In this document: piece after piece, positions 59,880 to 64,000 of the stretch
Numbering within the stretch: position 1 is the first letter of the stretch
Layout: the number at the start of each line of letters is the position of its first letter
Source of the DNA: Deltaproteobacteria bacterium
GTDB lineage: Bacteria; Myxococcota_A; Polyangia; GCA-2747355; JADLHG01
Direction of reading: 5' to 3'
Length of the DNA: 64,000 nucleotides
Assembly: GCA_020848905.1 (NCBI GenBank)
Contig: JADLHG010000056.1
Location: 62,001 to 126,000, forward strand
The notes under the pieces: model-generated
Seen by the model: the letters and a program-made list of their open reading frames with translations, nothing else
Told to the model about the DNA's origin: nothing
Databases searched by the model: none
Made by a program: the position numbers and the translations under genes

Positions 59880-61466
59880 CTAGTTGCAGGAGCCCTGGGC
59901 CTTGGCCTGCTCGGTGAGCTTCTTGTCGCAGTTCGCGAGATCCTTGTTGTGCTGGCAGATGTTCTGCTTGATCGCATCCGCCGCCACGCCGCTGAACTTG
60001 AAGCGGTTGTTGGCGAGCCAGGTCGGGCTGCCGCTGATCTCGAGCTGCTTGGCGATCTTGATGTCCTCTTCGAGCAGCTTCTTCCCTTCGTCGCCGGTAG
60101 AGCACTTCTCGATCGCTGCCGCGACGATGCCGTCCTTGGCGCAGGGCTTCCAGTCGTCGGAGCGGTAGTTCTTGTTCCGGCACCACATGTAGTCGAGGTA
60201 CTTGTTCTTCTTCCCGTAGAGCTTCTTCGCGCAGAGCTGGCGGATGTTCTCGTCCACCTCGGGCTGGCCGTGCAGGGCGCTGAAGCCCGTGGGGGTCTTG
60301 TCGGCGATGTAGTGCACGTCGAAGGCCACCTTGCCCTTGAAGTTGTCCAGCACCTCCTTCATCGCGTCCACGGCCTGCACGCCGAACGGGCACTGGGACA
60401 TGATGAAGACCTCCACCTTCTTCGGGACCTCCTTGCGGCAGGTGAGCGTGGCCTGGCAGGTCTTGTCGTCGCAGTCCACCTTGCCGTCGCCGGTGTCGTC
60501 GACCTTGTTGTCGCAGATCTCCGCCGTCGGGTCGAAGTTGGCCGGGATGCGGAGCATCTTGTACTTGCCCTTGTCCATCATCCAGCGGGAGATCGTGGAG
60601 TAGCGCTCGGACTTCTCGACGCCCGCCTCGAAGAGCCACACCGGCAGGTGCTTGAGGTCCAGCTCCTTGTAGAGCTTCTTCCCTTCGGCGTCCGCGTAGT
60701 CGACCGTCTTGACGGTGAGCTTGGGGAAGAAGCGGCCGCGCAGGTTGGACTCGAGGCCCGCCGTCTGGCACTCCTTGCAGCGCTTGTCCGTGACCACGGT
60801 GACGGTCACCGCCACGGGCTCGGGGATCTTCTTGCACGCCTCGGGCTTGTCGCCCGGCATCTTCTCGCAGAGGGCGCGCATGAAGTCGATCTTGGAGCGG
60901 CCGCCGTTATAGTCGGTCCCGGCCAGCTTGATCGTGGGGCTCCCTTGCGCGCCGGCAGCCGTCGCGCGCTTCATCGATTCGCGGAGCAGGTCCTTGCCCT
61001 GGCTTCCCTCGGAGCAGGACTTGATCTGGCCCTTGTCGAGCTCGGCCTGGTCCGCGCAGCGCTCCCAGCCGTCGGGGATGCCGCCCATGTTCTGGTTCTG
61101 GCAATCCACGAACTTCATGTACTTCTTGGCCTCGGGGGCCTGCTTGATGGCGCAGAGCTGAAGGATGTTCCCCTTCACCTCGGGCTCGCCGTGGAGCGCC
61201 GTGAAGGCGCCGTTCGCCTCGCTCACGATGAAGTCCAGGTGGAAGTCGATCCGGTCGCCGATCTCGTCGATCACCGGCTTGATGCCGTTTTCGGCCTCTA
61301 CGCCGAAGGGGCACTTGGACATGACGTACATCTCGAGCTTGACCTTGGGGCCAGAGCTCGCGGTGCTGGCCGACCCTTTGCCCTTCACCGGCTTCAGGTC
61401 CTGGCAGCCGCTCGCCAGGGTCATCGCCATCGCGAGCGCCCCGGCCCGGAATATACTGATCTTCAT
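59880..61466 (-). CDS. lipoprotein with tandem thioredoxin-fold (GILT/DsbA-like) domains
   Basis: The product is 528 residues from ATG 61466, behind GGGAG and a promoter. Lipobox 'TLASGC' (Cys21). Two similar domains each begin with a beta strand and C-P-F-G: 'YVMSKCPFGVEAENG' (about residues 47-61) and 'FIMSQCPFGVQAVDA' (about residues 372-386), each followed by a Cys-rich helix region ('QLCAIKQAP' versus 'QLCAKKLYG'). Between them is a third thiol site 'DKRCKECQTAG' and an acidic Cys/Asp loop 'NKVDDTGDGKVDCDD' like metal-binding repeats of myxobacterial secreted proteins. Likely an envelope thiol oxidoreductase; substrate unknown. Confidence 0.75.
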   Translation of the reverse strand: MKISIFRAGALAMAMTLASGCQDLKPVKGKGSASTASSGPKVKLEMYVMSKCPFGVEAENGIKPVIDEIGDRIDFHLDFIVSEANGAFTALHGEPEVKGNILQLCAIKQAPEAKKYMKFVDCQNQNMGGIPDGWERCADQAELDKGQIKSCSEGSQGKDLLRESMKRATAAGAQGSPTIKLAGTDYNGGRSKIDFMRALCEKMPGDKPEACKKIPEPVAVTVTVVTDKRCKECQTAGLESNLRGRFFPKLTVKTVDYADAEGKKLYKELDLKHLPVWLFEAGVEKSERYSTISRWMMDKGKYKMLRIPANFDPTAEICDNKVDDTGDGKVDCDDKTCQATLTCRKEVPKKVEVFIMSQCPFGVQAVDAMKEVLDNFKGKVAFDVHYIADKTPTGFSALHGQPEVDENIRQLCAKKLYGKKNKYLDYMWCRNKNYRSDDWKPCAKDGIVAAAIEKCSTGDEGKKLLEEDIKIAKQLEISGSPTWLANNRFKFSGVAADAIKQNICQHNKDLANCDKKLTEQAKAQGSCN

Positions 61467-61513
61467 AGTAAAACTCCCTTTGAAACAGGTTCTTCGGAGA
61501 CGAACGTCGGGAT

Positions 61514-61542
61514 GTCCTAGCACGAAAGAAATCGCCGCGCCA
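61514..61542 (-). promoter_or_regulatory. promoter of the tandem thioredoxin-fold lipoprotein gene
   Basis: On the minus strand TGGCGC (61542-61537), a 17-nt spacer and TAGGAC (61519-61514); predicted leader about 40 nt with a GGGAG site before ATG 61466. Confidence 0.45.
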
Positions 61543-61709
61543 CACCCAGTAGGGGCGGTGATTCGATTGGAGCGGGCCCTGATGGAGGCCCGGGCGTCCG
61601 CGAGGAGCGCCGGCTTGGATGCAACCCGGAGGCGAGGCGGTTCATTCCTGGGGTGCGGGAGGGGAGAGCCAGGCGAGGGCGGGGTCGGCGGGTCTACGCC
61701 AGATCCGGT

Positions 61710-62588
61710 CTACTTGAGGGCGTCGCTTGCCGGGCGTGGTAGCTGCGCGAGCTGGTCCGCGGCCACCTTGACGTCGCCCAGGGCCCAGCCCTCGGCCCCC
61801 TTGCGCAGCGTGGCGTGGCCCTTGATCCTGCGGCCGCCCACGAGCTTGGACTTGGCGCGGGATCCGTCCGGGTTGACGCGGGACTGCCAGTCGCCGCCCA
61901 GGATCACCTCGAAGCGGAGCTCGCGACGGTCGACGTACTGCGTGGCCTTGCTCACCTTCACTCGCCCGTCGAAGATGCGCTCCTCGACACCTTCACCCGC
62001 GAAGAGCTGCTGCACGCGCTCGGCCAGAAGCCCGCGCACCACGCGCTTCGAAGGCCCGAAGGTGGCGTAGAAGGCCTCGGCGTTGCCTCCCGCGGTGAGG
62101 AACGCGTTGGCCAGCTCGAAGGCGCTGGCCATGTCGGGGACCCGCAGCTTGCCGTACTCGGGGAGTCGCCTGTTGCGGATCTCCGTGCGGACGGCCTCGG
62201 GGCTCGCGCCCGGCGTGCGCTTGAAGACCAGCTCGAAGCCGCTGTCCAGGAACTCGAAGCCCTCGCGGATGCGCCCTTCGAGCATCCGGTACTTGTACGC
62301 GGCGAGGTTCACGATGTCGTGGCCGTCCACCTGGCCGGCGATGCCCGTATAGGACGTGCTGCCGCTGCCGGTCACCTGGCCCCGACGATCCGTGAAGGTC
62401 CGCTTCCGCTCGCCCCCGTGGTAAGTGGGTCGCTCGTTTCGGCCCCGGATCTGCCACTGCGCTCCGCCGTAGGCTCCGCCGTTGTTCCAGAACTCGAGCG
62501 GGTGCGGGTCAGCCGCCTGCGCCGGGGCAGCCAGGGCGAGTCCGAGCAGGGCCGTCAGGCTGAAGAGGATGCGTCGGTGCGCGCTCAT
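61710..62588 (-). CDS. secreted hypothetical protein
   Basis: The product is 292 residues from ATG 62588. Clear signal peptide: 'RILFSLTALLGLALAAPAQA' with cleavage before the next Ala (about residue 25). The mature protein has a Trp/Gly/Tyr start ('WNNGGAYGGAQWQIRGRN'), then an alpha/beta region ending in basic strands ('WQSRVNPDGSRAKSKLVGG'). No Cys, TM segment or recognised domain. Probably periplasmic. Neighbours (thioredoxin-fold lipoprotein, hemE) do not suggest a role. Confidence 0.65.
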   Translation of the reverse strand: MSAHRRILFSLTALLGLALAAPAQAADPHPLEFWNNGGAYGGAQWQIRGRNERPTYHGGERKRTFTDRRGQVTGSGSTSYTGIAGQVDGHDIVNLAAYKYRMLEGRIREGFEFLDSGFELVFKRTPGASPEAVRTEIRNRRLPEYGKLRVPDMASAFELANAFLTAGGNAEAFYATFGPSKRVVRGLLAERVQQLFAGEGVEERIFDGRVKVSKATQYVDRRELRFEVILGGDWQSRVNPDGSRAKSKLVGGRRIKGHATLRKGAEGWALGDVKVAADQLAQLPRPASDALK

Positions 62589-62810
62589 GTTCCTCCGTGG
62601 GCCGGGTGATGGCGCCTCGAAGGCGCCGCGGCCTGCGCGGGGCCATGAAAGCAACGCCCGTGCCCAGGGTGGCGTTGGGCGGAAGTCGAAGAAATGCGAA
62701 GACAGATCCCGACGCCTGCCGTTCGGCGCGCCGTGGCTCGCGGGCCTGCCGGCTGGGAGCCCCTGCCGACGATTGTGGGCGCTCGGGCGGGGACTCCGAG
62801 CACCGGCGGA

Positions 62811-63842
62811 TCAGCGCGCGGAGAGGCGGTGTACCAGCTCGACCAGCAGGCGCGCGTTCTCCTCGGGCGTCTCGGGCAACACGCCGTGGCCCAGGTTGAA
62901 GATGTGCCCCGCCGCGCCGTCCACCGCGGAGAGGAGCTCGCGCACGCGGGCCTCGAGGGTGGCGCGAGGGGCGAAGAGCAGGCAGGGGTCGAGGTTCCCC
63001 TGGACGGGGACCTGCTGACCGAGACGGCGCCGGGCCTCGCCGATGTCCACGCGCCAATCGAGTCCGACCACGTCGGCCCCCGCCTCGCGCAGGAGCTCGA
63101 GCAACGTGGAGGTGGCCGTGCCGAAGTGGAGCCGCGGCACGCCCAGGTCGGCGAGGCTGGCGAAGATGCGCTGGCTGTAGGGGAGGACGAAGCGCCGGTA
63201 GTCGGCCGGCGAGAGGATGCCGGCCCACGAGTCGAAGAGCTGTACCGCGTGGCAACCGGCCTCCACCTGCGCACGGAGGTGTCGCGACACCATCTCGGTG
63301 AGCTTCTCGAGGAGTGCGTGCGCCGTGCGCTCGTCGGTGACCATCATCCGCTTGAAGCGGTTGAAGTCGCGCGAGTGCTTTCCCTCGACGAGATAGCAGG
63401 CCAGCGTGAAGGGGGCACCGGCGAAGCCGATCAGGGGAACGCGTCCGCCGAGGCCGGAGAGAGTCAGCCGGATGGCCTCCATCACGAAGGACATGCGCTC
63501 CACGGGGTCCACGACCTCGAGAGCGGCCACCTCCGCGGCGGTGGCGATCGGGTGTTCGAGGACCGGACCCTTGTCGGTAATCTCCATCGGCGCGCCCATG
63601 GCGCGGGGGAGCACCAGGATATCAGAGAAGATGATCCCGGCGTCCACGCCGAGCTGCTCGACGGCGTCCACCGTGACCTGGGCAGCCAGCTCGGGGGTGC
63701 TGCAGAGCTCGAAGAACGAGACCCGCTCGCGGATGCGCCGGTAGGACGCTTGGTATCGACCGGCCTGGCGCATCAGCCAGACGGGCGTGCAGTCCACTGG
63801 CCGGCCGCGGCAGGCCTCGATGAAACGGAAAGGAGCAGGCAT
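62811..63842 (-). CDS. hemE: uroporphyrinogen decarboxylase
   Basis: The product is 343 residues from ATG 63842, preceded by GGAGGT and a TATGCT -10-like site. 'RPVDCTPVWLMRQAGRYQ' is the N-terminal active-site loop, followed by 'FSDILVLPRAMGAPMEI', 'GFAGAPFTLACYLVEGK' and 'FDSWAGILSPADYRRFVLPY'. It removes four carboxyl groups from uroporphyrinogen III to make coproporphyrinogen III in heme synthesis. Length is normal for the family. Confidence 0.96.
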   Translation of the reverse strand: MPAPFRFIEACRGRPVDCTPVWLMRQAGRYQASYRRIRERVSFFELCSTPELAAQVTVDAVEQLGVDAGIIFSDILVLPRAMGAPMEITDKGPVLEHPIATAAEVAALEVVDPVERMSFVMEAIRLTLSGLGGRVPLIGFAGAPFTLACYLVEGKHSRDFNRFKRMMVTDERTAHALLEKLTEMVSRHLRAQVEAGCHAVQLFDSWAGILSPADYRRFVLPYSQRIFASLADLGVPRLHFGTATSTLLELLREAGADVVGLDWRVDIGEARRRLGQQVPVQGNLDPCLLFAPRATLEARVRELLSAVDGAAGHIFNLGHGVLPETPEENARLLVELVHRLSAR

Positions 63843-63860
63843 GGTGACCTCCACGTGGCC

Positions 63861-63938
63861 GCGGAGCATAGCGCAGGGACGCGAGGGTGGCGTCGCCTTT
63901 CGTCGCGCCGCGCGGGCGGTCGGTGCGCTATGCTCCGC
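63861..63938. promoter_or_regulatory. 15-bp inverted repeat holding the divergent -10 boxes of hemE and the next gene
   Basis: GCGGAGCATAGCGCA (63861-63875) and TGCGCTATGCTCCGC (63924-63938) are exact reverse complements 48 nt apart. Each contains TATGCT in the reading direction of its gene (minus for hemE, plus for the following gene). Either the promoters share a core sequence or a regulator binds both arms. Confidence 0.5.
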
Positions 63939-63942
63939 AGCC

Positions 63943-64000
63943 GTGCGCGCGTTTGTTCGGGTCGGGTGTCTCTGCTGGGCCGCCCTGCTGCTGGCTCCTG
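63943..64000 (+). CDS. start of a secreted or membrane protein, cut by window end
   Basis: GTG 63943 opens 'VRAFVRVGCLCWAALLLAP', a typical basic-then-hydrophobic signal start, with TATGCT (63930-63935) 7 nt before it. Only 19 codons are in view, so the product is unknown. An alternative ATG at 63930 in another frame gives a less signal-like product. Confidence 0.4.
   Translation, partial: MRAFVRVGCLCWAALLLAP

Overview
High-GC bacterial chromosome segment, most consistent with a Myxococcota / former Deltaproteobacteria lineage. The lineage hints are a secreted trypsin-like protease with a MYXO-CTERM-like tail, an AgmX/PglI-type C-terminal domain protein, a Lys/Ala-rich histone H1-like protein, a PilZ protein of myxobacterial style, an ABC permease-CPBP protease fusion and Cys/Asp-rich secreted proteins. 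No rRNA, CRISPR array or complete insertion sequence was seen. Genes are packed with many 1-4 nt ATGA/GTGA overlaps, so most functions sit in short operons.

Layout: (1) 1-7.4 kb is accessory DNA. A DUF1232 membrane protein and a lipoprotein are followed by an unrecognised three-gene operon (1187-4249): a protein with a PD-(D/E)xK-like signature, a small coiled-coil/TM protein, and a membrane protein ending in a HEPN-like domain with the RNxxxH motif. Next comes a recombination module (serine recombinase, HTH/terminase-small-like protein, tyrosine integrase) on the minus strand, directly beside tRNA-Asp(GTC) and tRNA-Val(TAC). (2) 7.6-24 kb holds mostly housekeeping and hypothetical genes: F420-type oxidoreductase, L-2-hydroxyglutarate oxidase-like enzyme, GNATs, H1-like protein, pcnB plus a methyltransferase, a radical SAM protein, split transketolase, pepT, a Nudix hydrolase and the secreted protease. 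(3) 23.8-30.9 kb is one tightly overlapped plus-strand operon: SSS symporter, a 34-residue TM protein, uvrA, and a NatA/NatB-like ABC exporter. (4) 30.9-35.7 kb carries a Crp/Fnr regulator, etfBA and an M1-like metallopeptidase. (5) 35.8-44.7 kb starts with an ECF sigma factor carrying its own zinc-binding ZAS-like tail. It continues with a candidate selenoprotein / DUF302 / rhodanese operon, a CzcCBA-like metal efflux system and a DsbA-like lipoprotein. (6) 44.7-64 kb holds prfA, rpmE, rho, acyP, a PilZ protein, a methyltransferase/coiled-coil fusion, a minus-strand operon ribF-TPR-dapA-dapB-murQ-anmK (flavin cofactors, lysine/DAP synthesis, cell-wall recycling), a tandem thioredoxin-fold lipoprotein, a secreted hypothetical and hemE.

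The strongest unusual signals are two. The first is the short gene at 36711, whose in-frame TGA is followed by a 7-bp hairpin with a GGTC loop and whose readthrough frame ends in a perfect ATGA overlap with the next gene (candidate selenoprotein). The second is the nuclease-like/coiled-coil/HEPN membrane operon beside the integrase module (candidate defence or toxin system). A third, genome-level observation is that several genes have a -10-like hexamer only 6-7 nt before the start codon, suggesting leaderless transcripts. Start sites were chosen by eye from Shine-Dalgarno sites, promoters, overlaps and domain starts; no database search was possible.
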